Assembly (NCBI GenBank): GCA_026874595.1
Contig: CM049309.1
Span: 56,668,426 to 56,732,425 of the forward strand
Direction of reading: 5' to 3'
From: Sipunculus nudus
Lineage: Eukaryota; Annelida; Sipuncula; Golfingiida; Sipunculidae
Length of the DNA stretch: 64,000 nucleotides
Below, piece by piece: positions 34,865 to 47,700 of the stretch. A program made the translations under genes and the position numbers. The notes beneath the pieces are model-generated. The model made no database searches and had not been told where the DNA came from. It saw only the letters and a program-made list of their open reading frames with translations. Within the stretch, counting starts at the first letter, position 1. Each line of letters begins with the position of its first letter.

Positions 34865-35290
34865 TATCTGGCACCTTGTAAATGGTACAGAACACCGGGC
34901 ACATTGTGACTGGCACAGAACATCAGGCACACTGTGACTGGCACTGAACTTCTGACACACTTTGAATGGCACAGAACACCTGGCACACTGTGACTGGTAC
35001 AGAACACCTGACGCACTGTGACTGGTACAGAACACCTGGCATATTCTGACTGGCACTGAACACCTGGCACAATGACTGGCACAGAACACTTGGCACACTT
35101 AGACTGGTACATAACACCTGGCACAGTGAATGGCACACTGTAACTGGTACAGAACACCTCGCACACATATTATCAGGTACAGAGTAACTGGCACATTGTG
35201 ACAGAAAATCTTGCATACTGACGGGTACAGAAAACACTGAACACTGTGACAGAAAACCTGACACACTGTGACTGGTCCAGAACACCCGAA
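34865..35290. repeat. 28-bp minisatellite downstream of CSPP1 stop
   Basis: Unit GCACACTGTGACTGGTACAG plus AACACCTG, about 15 diverged copies with gaps. Because 28 is not a multiple of three, all three minus frames show similar Cys/Val-rich repeats, which are artefacts. It lies in the probable CSPP1 3' UTR. Confidence 0.88.
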
Positions 35291-36473
35291 GTAACTGACA
35301 GTGTTATTATTAAGACTTGTGACTGTTCTCACTGGTGCTATGATACATTCAGTATGGGAGTTGTTAGGGAACTGAAAATCACACCACTAAATCTTGAATA
35401 TATAGCGTCTTCCACCACAGTTAGTTACAACTGTTCAGTGTAAGCAGCACCTCATCTGGTTAATCAAATACATGTATCAGATTTAAACTTCAACTGGAGG
35501 TTAATCTGCAGAATTGTTATCATCTCTTTCTCTCATTTTTTAGCTACATTATTTGTATATTAGAAGATCACCCACCAGTCCTAAGTTTTCCAGAGTTAAT
35601 TATTACCTCCCATTATAAAGATTTTTCCTCCCCAAAAATTCCAATATGTTGTTCCATAATCTACATACTTCACAGATACTTAACTCACTTACTCTCTCTT
35701 GGATTTTGAGTACATGTTACCAATGTTGGTATATTCAAGAAAAACCAGAATCTGTGCAGTTAAGTAGTTGTGGAACCTGTTATTGTAATTCCAAGGACAG
35801 CAGTGATTTTTTTTGAAGGTTAACAAAATTTAAACATGAATTCTTGCACATGGCATCAGTTCCTTACCAACCCTCCCACTGAATGTACAATGCCCTGAGC
35901 TCAAATTATGTGTCCCTTAACTGTAATGGCAGCATGGTTTTCCTGAATTCTCACATTGTAAGGTATTTCATGTTTTGTGATTAACTGTAGTGGCGGTATT
36001 TGTAAAAGTATAATTGTAAATACATTCATGCATATTATTCTTTCATAAATGAATGTGGTTTATAGCTGCATATTTAATAATAATGGTGTATGCTAATGTC
36101 ATAACTGTAAATATAGGGTTAATTTTGGGACCACTTTTGTATTTATATAGTAGCTCATGCATATTCATTTACCTATATTTTTGATGGGCCAGTCCAATGG
36201 TTTTGTCAAATATACATTTACCGAGCATCTTGTACACAGATGTGCTGGTAGTAAATTTAAAAGCATGTTTGTGGGACCAACTCTATATTTAATCCCTATG
36301 TTTGCTGAAAAGTAATTGTATGTTATGTGCCAGTATTCTGGTCAAAACGTGTCATCATTCTTCATTGAGAATGAGGGCGACTAAACCAAAGTCCAACAAG
36401 AAACCTAACTGTTGTAGTGGATAGTTTGTAATCCGGCCATGCATTTAAACAGTGTGAGACTTGCATCATCTGG

Positions 36474-36479
36474 AATAAA
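36474..36479 (+). terminator. Candidate poly(A) signal for CSPP1
   Basis: Canonical AATAAA in TGGAATAAATAC, about 3.1 kb after the CSPP1 stop. It lies just before the first downstream element fragment. Confidence 0.3.
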
Positions 36480-36689
36480 TACTATACCAATACTAGAATG
36501 GCTTTGTTGTTGCAAAAACAGATATGCCCCCCACCCCTGTGGGCCATCCCAAAACATAGGGGTAAAAATATGCACAATCTCAAAACAATGATTCTATATA
36601 TCAGCAGAATTGACCTTCAGGATCAAGGTCAAGGTCACCAGTTTTCTAACTCCAACGAGATTTTGGCAGAAAGAACTGGTGTGTCAAAT

Positions 36690-38060
36690 TTGAATACAAG
36701 GCCTACAGGCCTAATGCGAACCTGTGCAATGAGATTACACCAGGTATAATGCTTCAATGCTGGACCATTACTTTTCAAGAACATGTGTAACATGTATATG
36801 AACAATGCAAGTACTAAACACTTAGAACAAGAACACCAATTTTGTGTATAATTAAGAGATATGTGAGATCTATACACATGCAAAATTTCAGGGGGATATG
36901 TCAAACCAGTCCTGAGATATAAGCCTGAATGTCTGCAGTGCATACATTAATGTAGGTGGCGCCATCTGCCACAAAATCCAGAAAGCTATCCAAGATGTAT
37001 AAACATGCAAAATTTTAGGCAGATAGGTCAAACCACTGCCGAGATATGAGTGATTTTATCCCATGGCAAACAAACAGACAGATGCTGTGCAAAAATGATT
37101 GCAGGTGGCGTCACCAGTTTGCGTATGATAAGAGCTATGTGAGATCTATTCACATGCAAAATTTTGGCCAAACTGGTCAAATGGTTCCCAAGATATGAGC
37201 TTTGATGTCTGCAGCTTAAACGTGAATGTAGGTGGCGCCACCTGTCATAAAATCAAGAAAGCTGTTCAGGATGTATACACATGCAAAATTTCAGGTGGAT
37301 AAGTCCAATCAATGCACAGATGTGAGTGTTTTTATCCCAAGGCAGATGAACAGATGGATGCTGTGTAAAAATGGTTGCAGGTGGCGCCACCATTTTTAGT
37401 GTATGTTATGAAGCTTTCCAAGGGGTACATTTGTGCAAAATCTTTAGCCTTATTGGTCTAACGGTTCCCCAGATATGTGGGTTCATGTGTGGAAACAGAC
37501 GCACAAATGGACGCTTGGCAGAGAGGAAAGGTCAGAGGTCAACCAAAAATGAGGGCGCAGCAGTTCACATTTGACCGATCATAATTCCGAATTTAAAAAA
37601 AAATCTACCCAGTGGTTATGGAGGAGTTCTCCGGAAACCTATGCGGCAATGGCGGCAGCGTCTGCATCCAACTGAAAACACAGTATCCGCAAAACTCTGT
37701 TTTGGCGGATACAATGATTGTAGCTGGCACCACCAGTCTTATATACAACGAAGAGATATATACATATGCCCAATGTCAGACTGAAATGTCAAACCCCACC
37801 TGTGAAATAAGCAGGGACATACACTGTGCAAAAATTATTGTAGGTGGCGCCACCAGTCTTGTACACTATAAAGCTACCCGATATGTATAAACATACTAAA
37901 TTTTAGGCTGATGTATCGAATTCCTCTGTAGAAATAAGCAGGCGCATACACTGCAAAAGTCAATGTAGGTGGCACCACCTGTCTTGTAAATGAGAATACC
38001 ATCAAAGACACATAGACAGGTCAAAATATCAGTCCAATACATCAAACTTCCCCAGAGTTT
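36690..38060 (+). mobile_element. H5 repeat interrupted by a 5'-truncated H1 copy
   Basis: 36690-36838 has AAGGCCTACAGGCCTAATGC and AACCTGTGCAATG then CAGGTATAATGCTTC, the same as 47536-47600. From about 36840 to 37715 the sequence is H1 (modules with GGTGGCGCCACC at 37226 and 37381, the rare-cutting terminal region and the 3' hairpin TCCGCAAAACTCTGTTTTGG CGGATACAAT). At 37716 the H5 core resumes (GATTGTAGCTGGCACCACCA), matching the continuous H5 core at 47701. This pattern indicates H1 inserted into H5. Confidence 0.65.
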
Positions 38061-38135
38061 GATACACTGGGCTGACAAGGCTTAGGTGAGTGAGGCAGTT
38101 GCCCCCCGAGTGACCTGTGACAAAATGCTGCCTCA

Positions 38136-38235
38136 AGCTACTGCACTGAGTGAACTCTTGACCTGCACCTGGCTAGACTGAGTGAACTTTTGACCTGTAC
38201 CTGGCTGCACTGAGTGAACTCTTGACCTGTTGCAT
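38136..38235. repeat. Three-copy ~43-bp tandem repeat
   Basis: GCACTGAGTGAACTCTTGAC followed by CTG(C/T)ACCTGGCT occurs three times, with partial copies continuing to about 38385. No gene in the flanks. Confidence 0.65.
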
Positions 38236-38389
38236 AATCTGACACAGTTGGCAGTCAGCCAAAGCTTTAAATAGATTCAGGCTGTACTTTGGTGCCAAAT
38301 ATGATGCGGTGAGCATCCTGCTAAAGCTATAAATAGAATGCAGCTACTGCACTGAGTAAACACTTGATCTATACCTGGCTGCACTTCTT

Positions 38390-39470
38390 CCAATCCTGGC
38401 ACTGTGCCAAAACTATTTATAGAGCTGTCATCATCTTGGCTAATAGCCAACATCAAGGCACTGTCAATCTGCCAGTGGTAAACCAAGTGCTGCCATCTGT
38501 ACACAAAAGTGGTTCCTACTTAAAATAACTTGAAATTTATTTTCCCAATACAAAATGCTTTTCAGCTGAATTTTAAAAAACAGAAATCAGGAATATATGT
38601 AAAATTATTACGGATGCATACTGAAGGCCAAATTAAATTACAGATATATATCATTGATGACAAATTCTTGAATTAAGTTGAGTAGGGATACCAATAATTT
38701 ATAATCCACGTACAGTTGTCTTTATATAGCCACAGAGAGCTGAATTTCATGATTGTAACATTGCCTGGTATGATGAATAACTTAAATCATAAGTCTTAAT
38801 TTTTTTAAAAGCTTTAAAAAAACTCTCTTGTCAATATTAACCAAATATAACCTGAAATCTAAATGTCTAGTGTCATGATGTAATAGATGCTGATAAACTG
38901 GTGCCAGGCTAGATGTAACAGCATCACACAGCTAACATATATGGTTAATTCAGCCAAAAATCTTTCATGTGGAACCATTAATGACAATTATTATAAGAAT
39001 TATTGTAGGGACTATTCTTGTAAAATATTTCACAAACTGGCTTCAGTGGCATCAGTCGAAAAACGTTTCACAAGTTTATAACTCATATAGGAAGATACAG
39101 CAAACTGGCTAAGTTTACCTTCCTGTAACTCAGCCAAAAAGCACTGAACCAAAACCATTTGAACAAACTTGAATTATCAACATCTGAGGATAATTAATGT
39201 GTGAGATTTATGAATTTGGCCCAGTGGTTTTTGAGAAGAAGATCTTTGTAGCCACTGAGCTAAAATAGGCTGTTATGGCATATGACTAAATTCAGCATCC
39301 CATAACTTAGCCAAAAGTCACTGAAAAGAGACCATTTGAACAAACTTCAGAAAGCACTACCCTAGGATCATTTCTGTGCGATATTAAACATTTTGGCCAT
39401 ATGGTTTCAGAGAAGAAGTTTTTCGTAGCCCTCAGTGTGATACAGGCACTAATGACCCCGTACAAAAAAA
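38390..39470. other. Intergenic stretch, nothing recognised
   Basis: AT-rich sequence between the CSPP1 3' region and PREB. From about 39060 two diverged copies of 'AACTcaGCCAAAAagCACTGAA' and 'ACCATTTGAACAAACTT' (39126 and 39304) suggest an H3-related core. Confidence 0.45.
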
Positions 39471-39471
39471 G

Positions 39472-39930
39472 CCGATGCAGGTGGCGCCACCAATACCTCA
39501 ATTTCAGATGTGACCAACATTGGCATAAAATTTGGTGATGATAGCTCAAGCCGTTTCTGAGATTTAAATTTTAATATGCTTTTTTGCACAGTTAACAAAG
39601 TTCAACCTCCTGTAACTCGGCTAAAAATCTCCAAACTGGAACCATTCAAACAAACTTGAGAAATATTGTTCCAGGGATCATTTCTGTGAAATATTGGACA
39701 ATTTGGCTGGACAGTTTAGGAGAAGAAGCTTTTTTATCTAAGCAAATCTAAGAAAATGCAGTTAGAAAAAAATAAACAAAATCCGATATAGCTTTTTGGA
39801 TGACTGATTATCTGCAAAAAATTTGGTGATGCTAGCTCGTTCCGTTTTTGAGATAGCTATGGTTAACGTACAGACGACACACGACGCATGACGCCGCACC
39901 ATCGCACAAGCTCACAGGTTCGCTAAAAAA
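39472..39930 (-). mobile_element. H3 repeat copy, reverse orientation
   Basis: Reads in reverse from TTTTTTAGCGAACCTGTGAG (39930) to the palindrome GGTGGCGCCACC (39480-39491). It keeps the phrase order of the plus-strand copies, including CTCAAAAACGGAACGAGCTA GC and the tract of poly(T). Confidence 0.7.
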
Positions 39931-41583
39931 ATCTTCAGTACCGGTACTTCCCAAGTTATGGGGGTCACAATAATCCTTGAATTGCACAATTTGACCTTGG
40001 AGATGGCTAAGCTCACCAGTACCCATATTTTTCCGAGAACTCAGTGGAAACATCTTGTGTGTCAATTCAGTGATATTATAATCTTGTTGAAGTAGACTTT
40101 TGCAGTTTAATTTTCCAATAAAATTCATCTTAATTCATTTCCAATAAAATTCACCCTGCTAAATCTGCCACCCGACTGCTACTTTTCAGTGTCAAAATAA
40201 CTTACAAACATTGTGGAGCCACCAGTTTCATACAGTTGATAAACTTTTTGAAAATAACTTTAAAAAAATATCTTTTTAGGCAAATCATGCACTAGTTAAA
40301 TGAGTATAAGGACATTTGAATATATTTCATTTAAATTATCAAAGTGAAATTTCACAAATGTTACAGACATTTAATAAATTCATGGCTGAGCTAATATGTT
40401 AAACTTTGAATGCTGAAGGGTTAAAGAAGGTACTTTTCCATTTCATGATCCAAATATTTGGTAAGCTCTCTTGAACACCAACAAGAGAGACTTAAAAAAT
40501 TCATGTTTTCACCCCATAGCTCACAGAATGTATGGTCACCCTGATCTATAATATGGTTTACCAGAAGAATTCATCAGGACCTGTCAGAAAGCCAATTCTT
40601 ATTTTGTGTACCTTATTGATGGACAGACAATGGGCCATCACCTTAGTTCAGATTACTCGGCCCTTTCAGCATGTTATTTTGGATAAAGACAACCGGTCCA
40701 ATTACCTTATGAACAGAAACAAAACTGAATCTAGAACAAGAAATTCTTTAATACAATAAAAATTTGTGTACATCAGTGTACATATAACTAGGACATGATA
40801 GTTCTAAATGATAATAAAAACAAATTATGAAATAAGGCACCCCACATCAGGAATTGATTGACAGGAGTTTAAAGACAGCATGCACTCTGAACTTTTTTTC
40901 CAGTTATGACCAGTTCAACACCTTCAGTCCTTGTGATTTGTTCAACACAATTCGTGCTTAATAATCACGGAGCGTTCTGTAAACTATATTCATTCTGGCT
41001 TAACATTACATCGTCTTTTACTGTCATGTGTATGGTAGCAACAAGGTTAGTGAACCAGTGATGACTATTGTATTTCCCTTGGAATCTCAATACCCCCTCT
41101 CTTGCAATATATACATAGAAATTTCTCTTGCACAACATAGTACTGAACTTTAGTGAAAGTAATTTATTGCTGTTAAGATTTTACACTGCTACCACCATGA
41201 CAGTCATTAGAATTCATCCCTAATATAATTCTTATCATTTATTGTTGGTTTATTTTTTCATGCAAAGACCTCACCAGTGCTAGATATGATGCCCCTCTTC
41301 TCCACAAATAAATTTGCATAATTTTTGCTGCCCAACACCGGTGTGAGCACATTTGTCATGCATCTAGTCACCATGGTGATTCCCCAAAGGTATGTTGCTG
41401 GTACAATGCCGACCCTTCACGTGCACAGTTCTTGGCAGTTAAAAGTGATATTTTATGGCACTGTGTGAGTTTTTGTTATCAATATATCACTTCACCCAGA
41501 GAGAGCCCAATGCCCTCCCCTGAAAATTTTACTTTGGTATGTTACCAATGAAAGGCAGACAAAGATAGCACCTGAAAATTATA

Positions 41584-41589
41584 TTTATT
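41584..41589 (-). terminator. Candidate poly(A) signal for PREB
   Basis: AATAAA on the minus strand, about 120 nt after the PREB stop. Further AATAAA words on the same strand lie at about 41238 and beyond, so a longer UTR is possible. Confidence 0.35.
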
Positions 41590-41705
41590 ATGCGTTAACA
41601 TGACTGGGCTGGGACATCATGGATTTGTCAAGGCTTGACCAGTCTTGCAGCTGTCACCAGTGCTGCTGACAATTGATGAACTCTGTAGCTGAATCTTTCA
41701 GCATC

Positions 41706-41791
41706 TCAGATCCCAAGTGCCGCGATCAACCAGAAGAAGAGGTATATCAGGAGGATGAAGCCAGCAATGGCCCACAGTACACTCATAGTAC
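41706..41791 (-). CDS. PREB: PREB exon 9 (membrane anchor)
   Basis: Acceptor tgtttgcag|GTACTA, stop TGA at 41708-41706. It encodes TMSVLWAIAGFILLIYLFFW then LIAALGI: a tail-anchor-like helix placing the propeller in the cytosol with almost no luminal tail. Confidence 0.94.
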
Positions 41792-44700
41792 CTGCAAACA
41801 AACAACAGGCGATAACACATCAGTGAAGGAAAGATGAGAGGTTCCTACAGCTGAGCACTCATTCAGTACACAAGAAATTAGTATATCTAGTTGAAAACAG
41901 GATTAAAAATTAATGCAAGCAATTTTAAATAAATTTATATTTTAGATAGAAAGTAAACTTGTATATCATGTTTAACAACTAACTGCAAGGCCAGCAGGAT
42001 CCATGTCAGACCTTTCTCTTAAGTAGCTGCAATGAATTCCTGATTTATGCTAGCACTGTATATGAATATTCATAATTTGGTTATCTTAATGATGACTGCT
42101 TTCTATTTCACAATCACAACACACAAAAGTACTTCTGTCTTCAGTTTATGAGACACACTCACTTCTCTGGTCCACCTGATGGAGTTTGACCTGATTGTCC
42201 ACAGATATACTAAGCATGGTGAAGTCTGTATCACCAGTCACAGCCCGGGCACTCTCACTGCTTGGGGTAAACGCTAGCCCAGTGACAAAGATATTGTGGG
42301 CATTTTTCACATGGTAAAGCCTCTGAATATAGAAATAAGATTACATTAGATGATACAGAGAGAGAAAATAAAAGAGAAGACAAAGAGAGACAAAATCTAA
42401 CAGATTGATATATTTGCAATTCTAAATTGTTATAATGCTTTACTACCAATTAAATTATACACACATACAACATTGGTCCTATTTACTTAACTGCATTTCA
42501 TTACTTACAGCCCATCAGGTACTGTATTTCTTAATTAACAGGCAAAGAAATCTGACTCTCAACCACCACTCCACCTGTCCTTAGTCATCCTTAACTTCAT
42601 CCTTAATTCAGTCATCTCAAACTGATACAAACCTGAAGGCTGAAAGAAATGTAGACTGATACACTCCCAGAGATGGTGCCAACGCCAAGGTATACACCAT
42701 CATCACTGAAAACATAAACACAGTGCAACATAAAAATCTTATCAAGATCAAACAAACATCATCTGATCAAAGTGAAAACAGCATCGGAGCAAACCCTGTT
42801 AAATATGTGAAAAGACGGCAAAACCTAATTTAAAAATTTCATTTTGACATTTAGTATTCAATTTCATATACACCTGACTGCTATTTAACAGGTCTCTGTT
42901 AGCAAAACTATCTGATTTACAATCAGGGTCATGATGATGTTCCCACTTCTTTTATTGAATTTTCAATGTATTTTCCAGGTTTTTTAAGTTTGGATTTTTA
43001 AGGATTTTTTTTTTTGGCATAACCACCTTTAAACATCCCTCAGCCCCGATAAATCCATCTTGAACCCGTTTACCGATACATAAATCTAGTATCAAAGAGA
43101 AAAAGATTTTTGTTGACAAAATTAATATAATGTAATATTTCTCTTGGTTTACCATAACTGCAATGAAATTAATCTCCTCTACGAAATTTTCAAAATTGAG
43201 GCACTTTTAAAAAGGCCTTAAAATATATGAAAAGTCAAGGATGTTTAAAGTTGTAGGAACCCTGTATGATCTACAAAGTAATACATGAATATCCAACAGT
43301 ATCTGACAGCTGATGTACAATTGTACCTGATAGCGCAAGCTGACAGTTCCTCAGTTCCTGTGCTGACTGTCCGCTCAGATCGGTAGGATGTAGTTTCCCA
43401 TTTTGTGATATAACAAGGTGAAGGTTTCTTTTCTCGTTTACTTGGAATGTGCAGTGTAAAAAGTTTGTATTGGTCTTTCTTGTCTATTACTATACCATAC
43501 CTGAAAAGAAAGGTGTTCAAAATTATCAGAGATACAGATAACAAAATCCAGAATTGAACAAAACTACCTGTCAATCCACTGGTTCTCAAACAACATGGGC
43601 ACTTAAATGGACAGATCTACAAAAGAGCTGCATATTTTCAATTGTAATAGGTTTATACAACAATAATTATTATGTAATAAATATAATATAAACTGGAAAT
43701 CTGATTATGCAGTAAAAACATTTAGGAAAATATAAGATATTTTAGTCTGGAAGATATGGAAAACTAGATGTGGTAGGACAATGGTCCTCAAGAGGGCCCC
43801 ACAGGTCTGTATTTCAATAGTTCTGGAGTCCTAAAAGGTATCAATTATCCCTGCAAGTTTGAGAAAGACCAAGCATGACCTTGTTGAGATAATGTGTGCG
43901 AAAGGAAATCATCAATTTTGCTGTGGCGGCTACATTAGAATTCAGACAGGTCTGTAATTCAATAGGTCTGGAGCCCTCATAGGTATCAATCATCCCTGTG
44001 AATTTGAGAAGGCTCAAGCATGTTGTTGTTGAGATATAGCGCTAAAGAAAATCCCCAATTGCGCTGTGGCGACCATATTGAAATTCAGACAGGTCTGTAA
44101 TTCCATAGGTGTAGGTACCAATCATCGCTGTGAATTTGAGAAAACTCAAGCATGCTGTTGTTGAAATATATCGACGCCACGAAAATCTGGTGGCCTCTGA
44201 CCTCATTAAATATTCATGGATATTGCCAGTAAAACAAACATATTCAAGAAATCATATTGGTTGAAATTTTTTTGGAGTTTCATTCATTTCCATTACTAGA
44301 ATTTACCCATATGAGTACCTGCATCCACACTTTTTTTTAAATTATGAGTAAGCACTGACATGGCGTGCGCGTTTGAAATGCACTGACACAAACTGCGGGA
44401 CATGTTGCCGATTTGGCGAGGGGTGAGATGTTCCGCGTCCAAAATCGTCCCAACGATTAACCCGCAACATGATTCACTTGTGGAAAAACTGGGGGACATA
44501 TTGCCGATATGGGCAGTGTTGAGATGTTCCCGGTCTAAATTCGTCCCAGTGGTCAACCGACAACAACATTCATTTGTGTTGACTTTAGCGGACTGCTTAC
44601 AAAAGGCCGACGCGTAGTGAATGTTTGGCAGACTATGTCAGGTTTGATTTGATTGGTTAGCGAGAGGAGATAGAGGACGACGTGGGCGCACTGTGAGAAT

Positions 44701-47700
44701 GGCCATGGCACACGGCAGGTATTAAACCCATAATATTTTTATTGATTTTGAGGCCATTTCTTTACCAAACGCCTAAAAAATATAAACTCCTTCTTCCCCG
44801 GACCAAGATGCACCCTCCCACGAAGTTTGACAACAGTGCGATCCCTAGCGTGCGAATGAATCCGGATAGACAAACAGATTCCCGTGAATTATAGTATGAT
44901 TCCCGTGAATTATAGTATGATTCCCGTGAATTATAGTATGATGTTCCTGGTAAGTTATCATGGCGACACAAATAAGTAGCTTGGTGACCTCTGACTTCAT
45001 TAAATATGCATGGATTTTGCCTATAATGGAACTCAGGCAAGATAATCTACTGATAAGTAGTTTGTGGTGAGTTTTATGAAAATCTATCAATCTTTCAAAG
45101 CCTTTGTAAGTTATGTTGACACTAACAGTTAAAGGATGGACAGACCATGGGTATAACATTACGTCTCATCTAAGACGGCCATATAAAAATGACACAAATG
45201 TTAAAATGTGTCATTCATCAGTTGATCTCCATCTACTTTGCAGGATATTCATTCATCTACCTTCACTCACCTGCAGCATCTTACTCTATACTTGGCAGTG
45301 GTCTTTTGATTCCACGTAAGTTCAATTAACTTGCTGGCGTCTTTGACATTCCAGATAAAGCTGTGGTTATCTCGAGAGACAGTAACTATCTGAAATAAAA
45401 AGAAACAACCAAGGTTTGTTATTTACAAACATCAAACAATCTGTAATATGAAAAATGGGACCTGTTAGGCATGACACACCACTAAAATCAATTCCAAGAA
45501 TATTAAACTCCTAATGGTCATGTTAGCTGTGCACTTTTATATTTGAAAGATGCAGGGCCCTCTCATGATCACATATTTGTAAAAGAATCAAAATTAATGT
45601 TATTTTGTTACAAACCATGTCCCAGCCTGTCACTTCTACAAATATCAAAATACTGACCTGATTCCATATATGAACACAGAAAACATCAAAGAACATTTAT
45701 GCTAACTGTGAGGTATATAAAAAAGGTGATTTTGATATTTGGTGTACTTGAAGTGTAACAAAAGACTTTCAGTGGAGTTTTTTGGTGAATTTCTCCAGAT
45801 GAATTAGGTCATATTGACCTAGTTTAGAGTATGATACTAGTTTTGTCCCTAACTATTTCAGGAAAAAAACTATAACAGTTTTGATCTGTGCACTGTTAAC
45901 AGAGAGACGACAGACAAAGAATCATTACTATAGCTCAGATGACTAACACACAGCAGAGCTAAAATCAACCACTGCATGTTACAATAATCATGTTCAAACA
46001 AATGTTTCTACAATACAAAAAATGTCCAAAGCATGTTAAATTTATCAAGTTAAAAAAATTATTATATTTTCAGCAGTACAAAGAAACAATCAAACTGTGG
46101 TACATTCATGTCCACAGAAATAACTATCCACAATACAAAGAAACATCAAAATTTATCTTGTGTGAATTCACCCTTTTAGATGATCTGCATGGTTTCACTT
46201 GATGAATGACTTAAATCCTTAAATTAAGTTGAGGAGAGGGAAGACCAACTATGTATGTTATCAGATCACCATGTCAACACAATACCTGTAATAGTGATAC
46301 GAAGGGTTGGGGGATGTCCCCACTTGTATCACATACAGTTATTGATGCGCATTGCTGAAAATTCCATATCAGGTTGGTGGCAGAAGTCTTTATTCAACAG
46401 CAAGAGGTCTGGGACAATCCCAGTCTCTCTCTGAGAGAACCGCCCAGTCTCCTCCTGTGGGCACGCACCATACAAGAGTTCTGATACAGAGCTTTCAAGG
46501 GACATATGAGACATACATGTCCATTGTTCTGCATTTCGTCATAAAAGCTATTCCTTACAGGATGACCCCAACTAGGTCACAATTACATCAGAGTTGGAAA
46601 TATTCTTTCAGAGTTTTCTATATTTTGATTGGACCAAAGTTTCCTGGGACATCCCATGTCAGGCTCAACATAGACTAAATATATGAAGCTATTATCCTTA
46701 TCCCTGTCCCTTTAAAAATCATTTTTGTATGTACTCTCAGTTTAGCTGTTCTTGCAGATCCTGGTAGCCTGTAATTGTTTTCTCTCGGAATTAGTATTAT
46801 TGTAAACTCACCAAGTTAGTGCAGATACCCATAAATTTTCTTGGCTTGGTCTGATTATCAATACACAGAAGTGGAACCAAAATTGATCTTGATTAATGCA
46901 GGCAATAATTTTAAAGATTCTAAATAATGAAATGTTGTAATGTTCCTTTAAATATTTCTTCATAAACAAGTATACCATCTCCTACATCATAACATAAGTA
47001 CCAACCTGTAGAAAATTCCATCTTATAATACTTACATGAGTGCCTTTGGGAATTATATCAATATCATCTATTTCATTGCTGTGGGCTTGGATGTCATGGA
47101 TTTTTTCTAAACTGGGAATCTGAAATAAAAGGTGCAAATTATTCAACTCAATTCTATATTTGTATTTGCCACAGGGCACTCCATCTAAACAGAAGTATTT
47201 ACCTCAATATAATTCCTAATGTGAATGAAGGATTCCATGAACACTTTAATTATTTTCATGATGGCACTTAAATTCCTAATAAAGTCTGCCACCATGACTT
47301 TTTTTAAGATCAGTGTTTTCCTATTATGATGTGATGGACTGTGACCTCTAGTATGAAACAAACAACCCTGAGTAAAATTTCTCCTTTGCTTTATTCTGGG
47401 AATCAGTGGCAAGATATAAACTTTGACACCAGTTCTTTATAATCAAATTTTAAGACCTTCCCACATGCTTGAATGCTAGTAAAAAAATGTTCAGAATAAA
47501 CAGGGTTACTTTTACTATTAAACAGGCAGAAAACTAACAAGGCCTACAGATCTAATGTGAACCTGTGCAATGGGATATACATCAGGTATAATGCTTCCAT
47601 GTTGCACCTATACTTTTAAGTACACGTGTGACATTTATATGTACAATACCAGCACTGAACATTTCGAACCCGAGTACAGGCATCAATTACAACACAAAAA

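Larger units (their letters stand above)
33390..36495 (+). other. Probable CSPP1 3' UTR and downstream flank
   Basis: No coding exon was found after the CSPP1 stop. The stretch is AT-rich and contains a G14 tract (33986-33999) and a 28-bp minisatellite (about 34865-35290). The best canonical poly(A) signal I see is AATAAA at 36474-36479, giving a long UTR of about 3.1 kb. Earlier ATTAAA variants near 34046 and 34606 could end it sooner. The real cleavage site cannot be set from sequence alone. Confidence 0.4.

Noticed and set aside
34813-35332. Cys/Val-rich repeated minus-strand proteins
   Set aside because: The same pattern appears in all three minus frames because the 28-bp unit is not a multiple of three: a minisatellite artefact.
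40532-40759. 75-residue plus-strand frame between CSPP1 and PREB
   Set aside because: No recognisable motif, no splice-site context, AT-rich codon use; typical random frame.
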